This document shows, piece after piece, positions 52,185-62,708 of a DNA stretch of 64,000 nucleotides; position 1 is the first letter of the stretch; every line of letters starts with the position of its first letter. This DNA is from Sphaerosporella brunnea. Lineage: Eukaryota > Ascomycota > Pezizomycetes > Pezizales > Pyronemataceae. The notes under the pieces are model-generated. The model was not told where the DNA came from. It ran no database searches and saw nothing but the letters and a program-made list of their open reading frames with translations. A program made the translations under genes and the position numbers. Location of the stretch: assembly GCA_008704415.1 (NCBI GenBank), contig VXIS01000101.1, positions 1 to 64,000 on the forward strand, written 5' to 3'.

Positions 52185-53443
52185 CTTTTATGCCCCGTAC
52201 CCCCCAAAACATAGCGAATTGTCCAGCGTACCCCTTCGAAGTTTTTTTTATGCCCCGTACCCCCAGAACCACCTGCCAATGCGCGCACCTCACAATAGCA
52301 TCGCCCTTATAGCTTAAAGAAAGGGAAGATCATAGGTCTTCATTTAGAGTTCAACAGTACTAAATTGACAGCGCAAAAAAAGAGAAACCAGGCGGTAGCT
52401 CAGCCCCTTTTTGCAGATCGCTCTGTGTTCTCGTCATGCACCCTTCCTACACTCCTTACATATGGGCCTCTCTGCACTTCGATGCATAGTGACCTAAGCC
52501 TTTACAGGTGGAGCAGCGTGGTGGGTACTTCTCCCATGAGGTTTTGATTGCCGCAAACCCACTTCAACTGCTTATCATTCTTCTGACGAATGTCACCTTT
52601 TCTCAAGCTCTTCTTTGTAGGGCGCCCTCGAGGTACCTTGGTTACGGGAGGTTCACACCGTTCAATTGGAGCATCTGAATGCTCTGAGTCAGAATCAGGC
52701 TCGTCGTGGTTGAAGTTTCCAGCTTGGCCCCGGGCTGTATTATCAACCATCTCTGTGATACGCTGATCGGCAGCCTTCTTCAGATTTCTAACATCTCCTT
52801 GCTCGATAGGGGCCATATCAGCACTGTAGGTACGCAGCCAGCTGTGCGCATGCACAAACTTAGGCATATAGTCCAGAGGAGGGTTTTTTGAGACAGTTAA
52901 TGACCGCAACTGCATGCCCACAAGGGATATCCGTATCTTGAAAGCGTGTACAGGTACAGGTGCGAGCATCAAGGTCCACAGTAAAAACACTGCCTGTCAC
53001 TGATTTGTAAAACTGAACCTTTTATATGGCTACCGGTTCTCATGCGTACAGTATTGCCACCAGCGTAAGAAATGGAAGCCTTCAGGGGCGCGAGGTATTC
53101 TTTGTAATCTTGAAATGGGGGAACCGCTGCCCAACATGCAGTGCCCCCACCCTAGTTGCCAGGGTCGCGGTCACAGTGGTAGCATTTACGGTGGTTGCAG
53201 TCGGGGTTGTGGTTTCTGGCTGCCAGTGTGTCGACATTGTTGGGTACGAAGAAACTGACCGGCAGCAGTGTTGATATGGTGTCAGCACGAGGGTGAATAT
53301 GTGGTGTATTGGTGCGGGAAACGCACTGATAATCTCGAGTCACAGTTTGAGGTGAGGGCATTGGGGGGTATGGGGCATAAAAAAGACTTCGGGGGGGTAC
53401 GTTGGACATTTCGCTATGTTTTGGGGGGTACGGGGCATAAAAG
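52185..53443 (-). mobile_element. 1.26-kb element with about 100-bp terminal inverted repeats and MULE transposase remnant
   Basis: The left end (52185-52292) and the complement of the right end (53349-53443) match over about 95-105 bp: CTTTTATGCCCCGTACCCCC, AAAACATAGCGAA.TGTCCA, then a second TTTTATGCCCC.TACCCCC and CACCTCA. Each end therefore holds two direct copies of the TTTTATGCCCC..TACCCCC word. Long, internally repetitive terminal repeats are typical of Mutator-like elements. No clear 9-bp target duplication was found at the visible ends. Inside, the minus strand carries the end of a MULE transposase. It is a deleted, non-autonomous copy. Confidence 0.85.
52502..53022 (-). pseudogene. 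MULE transposase C-terminus with SWIM zinc finger, frameshifted
   Basis: Reading down from 53022: KVQFYKSVTGSVFTVDLDAR, then the SWIM motif CTCTRFQDTDIPCGHAVAVI (C-x-C...C-x-H). A frame change at an A6 run (52884-52889) follows, then PPLDYMPKFVHAHSWLRTYS, MAPIEQGD and, near the end, EPPVTKVPRGRPTKK. SWIM followed by Y-M-P, W-x-x-x-Y, P-I and P-x-x-x-x-x-G-R-P-x-K is the usual end of plant and fungal MULE transposases. The catalytic DDE part is absent. It belongs to a different lineage from the relic at 23.1-24.0 kb, whose tail differs. Confidence 0.8.
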
Positions 53444-54719
53444 TCGAAAAAAGATACATACTGAAAGAGAATGAATCTCAATTTTCTATTGCTCAAAAGA
53501 TGTGGCTGTTTAAAAGGCTAAAGCCCACCGGTTCGCCCACCGGTCGGTCGACCGTTGTACGAATGGACCTCTCGACGCACAGTAGCGACCGGTCGGTTGC
53601 GATTTCAACGGCCGCCCACCGGACTGGTCGTGCGATCCAAACGGGGCCTAAGGCCCAGTGCCGAGGCGAAACATGTCACCCAGAGGAAACGTCTCCCAAA
53701 GGCACAAGGCGGGGTTGTAAGCACGGGTTCTCGATCGGTATAAATCTTCCGCTGCCTTATCGTTCTTCACTAGTGCCAGCAGAGATTTTGTTCTCTCTTA
53801 CGGTTACGAGGCAAATTCAGCCGTGGTGATGCTGTACTCTATCGCAGTGACGATGCCGGCCCGGTCTGAGCGAACTCGAACTGCAACCTCGGACAAATGC
53901 TTTCGATCCAATTTTTTTTTTTTTACTTCGACAACAAGGAGCTAGAAATTGACAGCCTCGATTCGATGCACAAACTGAAAGACGGAAAACATCCGAAACT
54001 GCCAGTCAATAAGGAAGCCGAAAAGATGTGGCCGACAGCCTTATCGCCAAGCAGTTCTATTTTGAATCAGAACAAATGCCTGTTTATCGAAAAGGCAAGT
54101 ATGTTTGCACGGGTAACAGCTTATGTTTCCGCCATGCCGATACAACACTTATCGGAGGGCTTGTTCCACCATTTCAACTGAAAAATCGCACGTTTTGCAT
54201 GGCCGTTCAATTTTCAATGGAAAGTCTCGGCGATCAGCCTCGACTTCCGAGAGATTATCGTAGTGAGTGTTTCCAACGTGATTTGCACCTTGTCAAATTT
54301 CTAGACCAGCGCTCGATAAAACTACCTAGGTAGCTAGAAAAAGACACGAGAAAAGACACAAGAAAAGAAAAGGCAGAATTTTTTTTTTGGAATCCCTAAC
54401 CCTACCGTGTTACAACCACCCACTTTCGGGACATAATGTGCAGGTGGATAATAGCGTGCTGTGCAGCGATTTATTGCGTAGCTATGCCCTCCAGGCCTGG
54501 AAAGATACTCCGCGGGCTTCAAGGCACAGGGCCAACAACTCTCATGCCATCTTTAACAAAGGGATTGAGTAGTATCTGTACAGTGAGAGTCGAAATCTGC
54601 TTCTTGTTGAATCCAGCGTCAACGCCTGAAGCGTCAAAGTGTGCATGTCTATGATTCGCAACCGCGAAACTGGATAACTACAACTTCGTCACCAATACCT
54701 CCCCTCTTCTGCCCAGAAA
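53444..54719. other. intergenic stretch with coding-like relics
   Basis: Between the MULE-type element and the glycosyltransferase. Two overlapping plus-strand frames (53897-54181 and 54028-54333) contain protein-like pieces (FESEQMPVYRKGKYVC, DSLDSMHKLKDGKHPK) but neither makes a gene, so a decayed gene is possible. No element ends were found. Confidence 0.35.
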
Positions 54720-56431
54720 TTAAATTACTCTCGCACCACCAAGCCCAATCAGCACCATCACAGCACAAAACACCAGGAAAACGATCAAAAACAGCAGCAC
54801 AAGGTCCAAATTCCTAGCCTTCATCCAGCTCATCCTCATATCAGCCGTCTGCAAATGCATATGTCTGAGTTCTTTCCCCCTTCCCAAGGTGCCTTGATTC
54901 CCTTCTTTATCCTGTTCAACCTCATGCGGACTGCACTCAAATCTGAGTTCATGGTCATACATAACCTCCTCGATCAGATCTGCGGCCAGTTCCTTCCTTC
55001 GACTAGCCACTGCAGCAACCCTTTGCATCCGCACCACATTCCGGCGATACAATCCATTAACATCCTCCACCACAGCCGTAATCTTCGCCGCCAACTCCGG
55101 TGCAGTCACCGTTTCCTTTTTCACACACTCGGCCACTCCGGCTTCTTGCAGCCGCATCGAATTCGGTAGCTGATCGCCATAAATGCCCATCGCGATCATC
55201 GGAACACCATGAAATATACTCTCATTGGCCGATGACGGCCCAGCATGGGTAAGAAACAGACAAGTAGCCGGGTGTTCGAGCACAGCGCGCTGCGGCGCAA
55301 AATCGACAAACTTCCAGCGGGCATGTTTGTTTTCCAGTAGCTCAGTGTACGTGATCGCCACCTCCGTATCCATGTTGATATCGGCCACGCGCAGTGTTGC
55401 CGCGCCGTCGAAGTGCGTCCGCGCCGTTGCGCGCACCGCCCACACAACCGCGTCGATGTGGTGGCCCCGCATTGCCATGCTGATGCCTTCAGCGATTTTC
55501 TGTATGGTTGCGAACGGCAGGATGACATGCGTGCCGAAGGCGACGTAGAGGACCCTGGTATGCTTTCCCAAGAACATGGCGAGGTCCGCATCCAGTGGCG
55601 GGATGTCGTCGCGGTCTGCCAGGACTGGGCCCACGGGCGCCACCAGCGGCGGCAAATCCTTGGGGACCTCGAGCCCGAAGAAGGAGTTCACGAACAGCAG
55701 GTGGTTCGGTTTCTTCAAAGCGGGGAGTAGATAGTTCACCCCTGCGTCTCGCCGCATTTTTCGTAGCCATATTAGGTACCCAAGGAAATGACGTGCAGAC
55801 CGGAGAACATAAGTTTCGTCGTACAGCCGGTCCCACATACTCGCATGCTCACTAGTCAGGCATCGTTGCTGCATCCCTGGTTCTCCCGGGATCCAGGGCT
55901 GTGGCAGCATTCGCCAGGGCATTTGCGGCCACATGGTGGCGAGCGGGAGGTTGCATTCTGCCATGACGTCGCGAGCGGCGTCGACTTGGTAGTCCGCAAA
56001 GATGAAGTCCGGACGAGTTTCTGCTACCACTCTCTTAAGCCCATGGTAGGTTGAGGTCCAGAAACTGTCGAAGAACTTTTTGGTCTTCATCATATCGGCT
56101 TGTCCATTGGAGAAGCTCCAACGGCAGGCCCGAAGGTAGAATTCTTCTTCTTCAGCTTTCGTGATAGGCCGGCCGACCGTGTGGATTGCGGAGACAAAGG
56201 GGTAGGGCTTGACGAGATTCTCGCGCTCGGCGAGGGTTGCGAACTCGATACTGTGACCACGGGAATGCAAAATCTTGCAGATCTCGAGGATTGGTGCTGG
56301 AAAAAAAATTAGACCGACAAAGCTGGGAAGTTGTGCGCGAGCTCACCTGAATTTGTCGAACCTCCCACCGTAACAATGACAAGAATCTTGCGCTGAGGAT
56401 GGACATCTTGCCTGACATTGAAATTTGTCAT
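54720..56431 (-). CDS. GT1-family UDP-glycosyltransferase with C-terminal membrane anchor
   Basis: Two exons: 56431-56347 and 56296-54720. They are joined by a 50-nt intron (GTGAGC..TCCAG) and give 553 aa. The short first exon supplies the N-terminal Rossmann strand of the GT-B fold (KILVIVTVGGSTNSAPILEI, then LHSRGHSIEFAT). The C-terminal donor-binding half has VLYVAFGTH near residue 280, ARWKFVDFAPQRAVLEHP, and the signature block THAGPSSANESIFHGVPMI with GIYGDQ at about 382-408. This corresponds to the H-x-G-x-x-S...E-x-[IL]-x-x-x-x-P...D-Q sugar-nucleotide site. One C-terminal span (LVLLFLIVFLVFCAVMVLIG, about 524-547) resembles the anchored arrangement of animal UGTs. The enzyme should transfer a sugar from a UDP-sugar to a small acceptor. 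Divergent from an MFS transporter, with 1.26 kb between starts. Confidence 0.92.
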
Positions 56432-57691
56432 TTTGGTAGACTGATATAATATCACGATATGAGATGGTTGATGGGCCGGTAAATTGCAACGAAAAAGTTT
56501 CTAGAAGTTGGGGGGACAGATGGATGACAAGGAGAGAAGTATATGCAGAGAAGTTGACCCTGACTACACCGGTGAACTGGTCTCAGATGACTTCCCGTGA
56601 GATTTTAGACCCCCCTCCACCCCTTCCAAATGCTGAATCAGATCACCATTTTGGAATGCAGCTTCCAATTGGATCGCTACTCGCTAGGTTAGGGTGAAGC
56701 TACATGATGAAGTGGTACACCGCCTGGATAATTGAGATTTTCCATAAATTCCAGGTTCCAAATCCGTTCTAAAATCTCACGGGAAGTTATCCAATACCCC
56801 TGGGCCGCTCCATTACGACAACGATCCCTCACCCCCACGCATACAGCCAGTTAGACAAAAATTCCACCTTAGGGGGTTCCTCCTTTCGGGATTATATCTT
56901 AACCACTGGTCTTCTTAACTTGTTAACCGCTGATAATGCAGTTATCGACTAAAGGTTCTCACAGGCATTACCTTGACTACTGCAGAGTAGGCTCACCAAA
57001 AATTCGTCGACGACGTCGATCGCAATCTACCTAGGTAGTTAATCAGGTCGTCAGAATCCGGGGCTATAGCCAAAATATCAGGTGAAAACATCTTAAGTTA
57101 AGCCATCTCTTGATCTAGCGTTCCCCGATTGATAGAGTCCCCTCAAAACGGCCAATAGGATTACCAATAACAGTAGGAGTCTTATTTTCTGGAATGTTAC
57201 ACCAATAATCACTCGATACATTCCCAATTAGGTGAGCTATATAAAGTACTTTGTATGTACTCATATTTTCTGTCTGCATGCAATCTAGATAAAAATATTA
57301 TGAGCTTTTAGGTGCAATGTTTGACCACCCTGTCGGTGGCCAGGGAGCTGTAAGCGCGGGTGTGTGTATTCTCACCAGGACTCAGGCCACCCACCTGTTC
57401 GGGTAGGACATTCACCGGGGCGGCTCACCCGGACCACTGCACGCAAATCTGCCGACGCGTCCGATTACTTGCATGATTACATGATATGATAATTACAGGT
57501 GTAGTTCATATGCAGTTTAATTTCTGAACATTTTCGATATTCGTGCCAGCTGTCGACAATCGCATTCGGATACCGTCACACAGAATTGCCACGGGGGTAC
57601 TGCCGTGTATCCCCCCTATTGCTCCTAGAATTCTCCAACTATCAAGCTCAGCCTCTGTGTTGAGCACTCATCGAAAAATTGTCGTCAGAAC
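56432..57691. promoter_or_regulatory. shared divergent promoter region of glycosyltransferase and MFS transporter
   Basis: A 1.26-kb gap between two divergent start codons. Mostly A/T-rich, with no gene-like frame. A word near 56589-56608 (cttcccgtgagattttagac) recurs inverted at about 56769-56788 (ttctaaaatctcacgggaag), giving a palindromic pair about 160 bp apart. Whether it is a regulatory site or a repeat end is not known. Confidence 0.4.
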
Positions 57692-59748
57692 ATGGCGACT
57701 CCACAGTCCAAAGCCGACATCAGTCCGCCAACCTCAGAGCTCAGTTCAACCGGGCCCAGCGAAAAACCGTCAGATCAGGATAACAGAGATTCAGAGGAAC
57801 GGGTTTTCCCCACAGGTTGGAGGCTGCATCTTCTCACTTTTGCGTTGGTCAGCACCTGTTACTCCGTTTTTACATTCGCTCATCCGATTGTAGGTTATGC
57901 TTAAGCCTTCTCCTGTCAACACTGGAGACTACCATCGTCAGTACGGCACTGGTCTCGATTGCGAACGCACTCAAACATTTTGAACAAAGTGGCTGGGTGG
58001 TTACTGCGTATCTCCTAGCGTACACTGGTGAGCCTCACCTGCTTCCAAGTGCATTAGGAGTCTTCGCTAAGTGCGACCAATAGGCTTCTTGATCATCTAT
58101 GCCAAGTTCAGCGATGTACTCGGCCGCAAACCGATGATATTGCTGGCGTTGCTGATTTTCACCGTTTTCTCGATCGTATGTGGAGTCGCCCAGACCATGG
58201 TACAACTGTTCGTAGATCCCGTCGCTGGGCCCGTTGTTCTAATCAGACCAGTCACTTTTTGCGAATCATACCTTCTAGCATCAATGAAAACTGACACTTC
58301 AATGCCGATAGCATCATATGTCGCGCACTTCAAGGCTTCGGCGCATCGGGAATTTACTCGATGGTCATGGTTATAGCTCCGGACATGGTTCCATATGAGA
58401 AGATGGGACCATACATGGGGATCATTTCGTCCGTTTTTGCGATCGCCAGCATTCTTGGCCCAATCGTAGGAGGAGCTATCATCGATCATTCGACATGGCG
58501 ATGGGTATTTTGGCTGAAGTACGTTTCACTCACGGCGGTATGGTATTGGCTAGGTGGGGTATTGGGGAGCTGACTTGCTCGCAGTGGCCCAGCAGGCGCA
58601 TTCGCAATCGTGCTCATCTCTGCAGCGCTGCCGTCCAACTTCCCATACGGCAAGGAATCATCCCGAAAGCAAGGCCTTGGGGAGATTTTTTCAAAGAAGA
58701 ATTCGCAACGATTAGACTGGATCGGCGCGTTCTTGAGTCTTGCTGCGTCAATCCTGTTGGTTTTTCCGCTGCAACAGGCAGGGACGAAGTATGCATGGAA
58801 CAGCGCACCCGTCATATCCACATTCATCCTGTCGGGAGTCCTCTGGACCGCATTCATTGCTTGGGAGAGATGGTTGAGCTTTTCAAAGAGCAAGCAGGAG
58901 CCCGTTCTTCCATGGTGGCTGGTCAAAGACCGGATGTTCGTTGGAATGCTATTGTGAGTATCCTGCCTCAGGCGCCCTTTTAGAATCGGTGCGGCGACAA
59001 CTCACTCGCAGTGGCAGGAACGCATTTTTCACAGGCTTTCCGTTTATGGCTGCCATCGTTAATCTCCCTCAACGCTTCCAGGCCGTCAACGGTACATCTG
59101 CATCGGGCGCTGGAGTCCGCCTTTTACCATTGCTTCTATGCTCCCCCTTCGCGTCCGCGCTTTCGGGATTTGTGATTACCAGGCTGAAAGTCCCCCCGCT
59201 CTATCTCATCTTCACGGGTGGCGCGCTACAGCTCATCGGAATCGGCTTGATGAGTTCAATCCCGGAGTCGAGAAGAGATATTTTGATCGCGCAGTACGGA
59301 TACGAGGTGATCATGGGCTTCGGCTTCGGGCTCGGGTTGAGCACGCTGTTAGTGATGGTGCCGCTGGTGATTGCGAACAAACGGGATACAGGTGAGTCAA
59401 CCCAGCCCAAAACCGTTTCGATTGCTGAAAGTCACTTCAGCGGTGGCTATGGGGGCGATAACCCAAATCCGGGTCTTGGGTGGGACGATCGGCCTTGCCA
59501 TCTGCACTGCGTTGCAGAACAACCATGTTAAGTCCGGCCTGCGGGCGTTTTTGACGGAGCCGCAGATAAGCAGTATTTTGGATTCGACGGCAGCCATCTC
59601 GCTGCTGGACACAGACACACAGAATGAGGTGCGCAGGGTGTTCGCCGGCGGGTATAATTTGCAGATGAAAATTATGACAGCGTTTAGCGCGGCGGTGTTC
59701 TTGACATCGTTGATTATGTTGGAAAGGAAACCGCGGAGGAGTGCTTAG
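57692..59748 (+). CDS. MFS multidrug/metabolite efflux transporter (DHA2-like, 14 TM)
   Basis: Seven exons: 57692-57843, 57894-58027, 58084-58207, 58312-58518, 58585-58953, 59012-59391 and 59441-59748, giving 557 aa with phase kept at six introns. A polar N-terminus of about 50 residues precedes TM1 (LLTFALCLSLLLSTLETTIV, with the D/E-x-T-I-V type start). Motif A is at 103-112 (KFSDVLGRKP), the motif B type R-x-x-Q-G at 141-145, and the antiporter motif C at about 185-191 (LGPIVGG). Later spans include LLPLLLCSPFASALSGFVIT, YEVIMGFGFGLGLSTLLVMV and IRVLGGTIGLAICTAL. The organisation and length match the 14-TM H+-antiport drug family of the fungal plasma membrane or vacuole. The pairing with a glycosyltransferase suggests export of a glycosylated compound or detoxification (inference). 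Confidence 0.94.
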
Positions 59749-60719
59749 AACCCACAACACATGCATGTAGCTATTAAAGGACCTCATGGTTGCGGCGACT
59801 CGTTTAGTGCAACAGCGAAACGAAACTCTGTTCAGATGCCGTTTTCAACAATTTCGCAACGTAGATGGTGGTTTGTGGAAGCAGTCTGGTCGAGGCTTCC
59901 AGGCAACACTTGGCACACCGGAGTACGAGCTTATTGCGTACGAGGTTGTGGACAAAAGTAACGGGACACCGACGTCGAACATGTCAGACCAAACCACCGT
60001 CACCATGCAAGCTACGAAAATACAGGGCATGGACATCGAAAGAGAGCCAGAAGCTAGCTTAACACTGGGCTTGCAGCCGACTACGCATCTTAAGCTGCCC
60101 CCGAGCGCATCCGGCTGGTGTCTCATTACTCTTGTCGATAGCCTCGTACTCGTGGCTGGCATTTATGTAGAACCAAAATTTTTTACCCCAGGGCGCGGGA
60201 AGTGGGTGGCCGCAGTTGACGCATGAGATGATATCAACAAGGCGGCGGACAGGGTTTGTACATGAGTTGAGGGCCTGCCATAATCTACTCTACATAGGTT
60301 GCATGCGGACAATGAACCTGCTTACACACACACACACAGAACCAAACAATTCACCTGCAGCAGGTGGCTGGGTTGAGATTTGGGTTCAAATCACCAGATC
60401 GAAAGTCTCTCGAGACCTTGCCCACCCGCACTAAATGCCGCCCACGAGTAACTACATGCATGCATGATCTGCCTGATCTGCCGTCCAATAACTTTGTTCT
60501 GGGCCGGCCGGGTCCGCTTAGTGCGCGCGCTAACTATCCTCCAACGGCCCGGCCCGGCTCATCGAACGTCCCAGGACAGGCCCTCCCTCCGTAATAGTCA
60601 GGTTTGGCCGGTTCCTGAGCCTGTCAGCAGTGACTCAGCACCACCTTTGTATGGCGTTCCAAGCGCTAATCCTGAAAAAGGACTTCCTGTCACAGAGGGC
60701 GAACGGCTTCTACTACTAA
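59749..60719. other. intergenic with one isolated MITE end
   Basis: Follows the transporter gene. A 146-codon frame (59786-60226) runs through the MITE end and has no domain; it is rejected. A CA run lies at 60323-60339. Otherwise nothing is recognised. Confidence 0.45.
59941..59970 (+). mobile_element. solo terminal repeat related to the 22.4-kb MITE
   Basis: After a TA, the word CGAGGTTGTGGACAAAAGTA runs on to ACGGGACACC and matches both ends of the 22376-22814 element with two or three changes. No inverted partner was found downstream, so the copy is broken or much diverged. Confidence 0.6.
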
Positions 60720-61085
60720 TAGGGGGTCTCAATAACCTCCGTTCTCTACACACTAGGGTACGAGGGTAATTCGGGTGCCGTTACACACATGCAAAGAGTA
60801 CCCGACTTCTTTCCTCCATACAACCAAACAATGCCAAGACCTTTGTCGTTTACGAAGAAGTCGGTATTTTTTCTTCAAAACACTCAAAAAGGCTCTAGGG
60901 AGGCCTACGATGCCACCCCCAGCTTCACAAAGTTCTAGCAGCAATCGTAGTGGCGTTGCCAGTTGCTGTTTGTTCGGGGAGCACCCGACTTATAGCTACA
61001 CCCGCGTACATTGTTGAAAATGTGAAGCGTTTGTGTGTACGTTCCCGCAATGTACGTCGCGAACGGAAGTTATTGAGACCCCCTA
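60720..61085. mobile_element. small TA-flanked MITE interrupted by another MITE
   Basis: The ends are inverted 25-mers beginning TAGGGGGTCTCAATAACCTC, with one mismatch (60720-60744 and 61061-61085), and both sides finish on TA. Nearly all of the interior is occupied by a second MITE (60751-61009). The host element was only about 105 bp long before that insertion. Confidence 0.7.
60751..61009 (+). mobile_element. MITE, about 258 bp, copy 1
   Basis: Ends read CTAGGGTACGAGGGTAATTC and (complement) GTACGCGGGTGTAGCTATAA, each continuing into TCGGGTGC. Matches copy 2 in inverted orientation over 60756-60992 with only three differences that I can find. There is no coding capacity. Confidence 0.8.
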
Positions 61086-61574
61086 ATCTTTTCTGTACCA
61101 GATTCCCACCAAAGCACCAAATCAGACAGGACACTCCAGGTCGTAGATGCCTTCGCATATGGGTGGTTTTGATACCACGAACCACCTGCAGCGCCGATAT
61201 TACCTTTTCTCGAACCATACTTTTTTTTCTCACCTTGCTCCTTACTCTTCCACCGAGTGCTATATATGTTCTATCCTGCCGAGCAAAATGTACCGGCGAC
61301 CGCTGGGCCGGCCGACCCACCAACTGACCGGTTTTCTCGGCTGGCAGACTTATTTTCGTACGCACTACCTTCTTTGATGGGCAGGCCAGCCGACGGAGCA
61401 AACAAGCTATCCCGTGGACAGGCTGCTCGGCCGAGCGAATCCCCCGCAGTGTCGAAAATGCCCAATATAACTACATGACACTAAATATATGGGGAGATTA
61501 TATAATGAGACTTTAGCGTGCTGTAGTTGTATTGGGAACTTTCGACACTGCAGAAGATAAGCTTTCCAACACCA

Positions 61575-61834
61575 GTACTCGGGTACAGCGTTAAGTCGGG
61601 TGCTCCCCGAACAAACAGCAACTGGCAACGCCACTACGATTGCTGCTAGAACTTTGTGAAGCTGGGGGTGGCATCGTAGGCCTCCCTAGAGCCTTTTTGA
61701 GTGTTTTGAAGAAAAAATACCGACTTCTTCGTGAACGACAAAGGTCTTGGCATTGTTTGGTTGTATGGAGGAAAGAAGTCGGGTGCTCTTTGCATGTGTG
61801 TAACGGCACCCGAATTACCCTTGTACCCTAGTAC
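61575..61834 (-). mobile_element. MITE, about 260 bp, copy 2 (inverted)
   Basis: Ends GTACTCGGGTACAGCGTTAA and (complement) GTACTAGGGTACAAGGGTAA are imperfect inverted repeats of about 28 bp. It is nearly identical to copy 1 and lies 600 bp from it in the opposite orientation, so the pair could form a large hairpin. Confidence 0.8.
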
Positions 61835-62708
61835 AAAATTTTTCTCAGCCCCGAGTCCCCGGTCATACAAAGTGCGTCGACAGATGCGTGAACCATGCTT
61901 TTTGATCGTTGACGCGGCACATGCGGTGCTACATTGGTAAGTACTAAGTAAGGATATATAAGCCGTACCTCGCTTAAAATTAATGAGACACATATTAATC
62001 GGCCACCAGATTAGTCAACCCGCCAGATGGCCTTCTATTGTTATTGAATACCCGCTAGTCACAGCTATCAGTCGGTGGGCTCCTTTTTGCGGCTACTAAC
62101 GCTACCACTTGTGTTGGCATGGCCGTTCCAGTAGCGGGCAGTAGAGGGAACAGCAAAATGCAACACCAGGGCACACGTCTGGCAATGTTTCACTACACCG
62201 GTGCACCCGACATCACTCGGCCGGCGAGTCGCGTCGAAGCACATCATCGACGCTTTTTACAAAAACGTGTTTGACGCAATTTGGAGAAAACGTGTCTGTG
62301 CCGCACTATGTATGCGTCAAGCACGTGCTAGAGAAGCCGCAATCTGTATGTGCCATCCAATCTACGGATGCCATCCCCCACCACCCCCATCACCCCCATC
62401 CCCCCCCCCATCTCCCTCATCCCCCGCATCTCAGCCCATAGTAATCACATATTTGGATCTGCCGGGCTGACCAGTCAGCCGAGGAAACCGGCCAGTTGGC
62501 CGATGCCTGGCGGCCGCCAGGGTGTTTGCTCGGCCGGGCATGTAGAAAATACACCTGCCGGTAGCCGAACAACCTGAATCGTCCCTGATCTGATATTCCT
62601 GTCTGTGTCACCGTCACCTTCCTCTCGAATAAGGTTTGAGTATACTCAAAATACATTGCATTGATGCCTGGATTACTGCATTCCACAAGAAGGAAAGTTT
62701 TCAAAGGC
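61835..62708. other. intergenic stretch with C-rich repeat
   Basis: Contains a C-rich run at 62376-62432 (cacccccatcacccccatcc..) whose complement resembles the 40.5-kb minisatellite unit. A segment at about 62465-62525 resembles the complement of 61290-61350 (accaactgaccggttttctc). No gene is supported. Confidence 0.5.

Noticed and set aside
53897..54333. Two overlapping plus-strand frames
   Set aside because: Both have protein-like pieces but no start, splice or family support; kept only as a possible relic in the intergenic entry.
54398..54412. Telomere-like ccctaaccctac and single ttaggg words at 18.58, 21.0 and 56.69 kb
   Set aside because: Isolated one- or two-unit matches, not arrays.
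59786..60226. 146-codon plus-strand frame after the transporter gene
   Set aside because: Runs through a MITE end, has no domain or splice partner.
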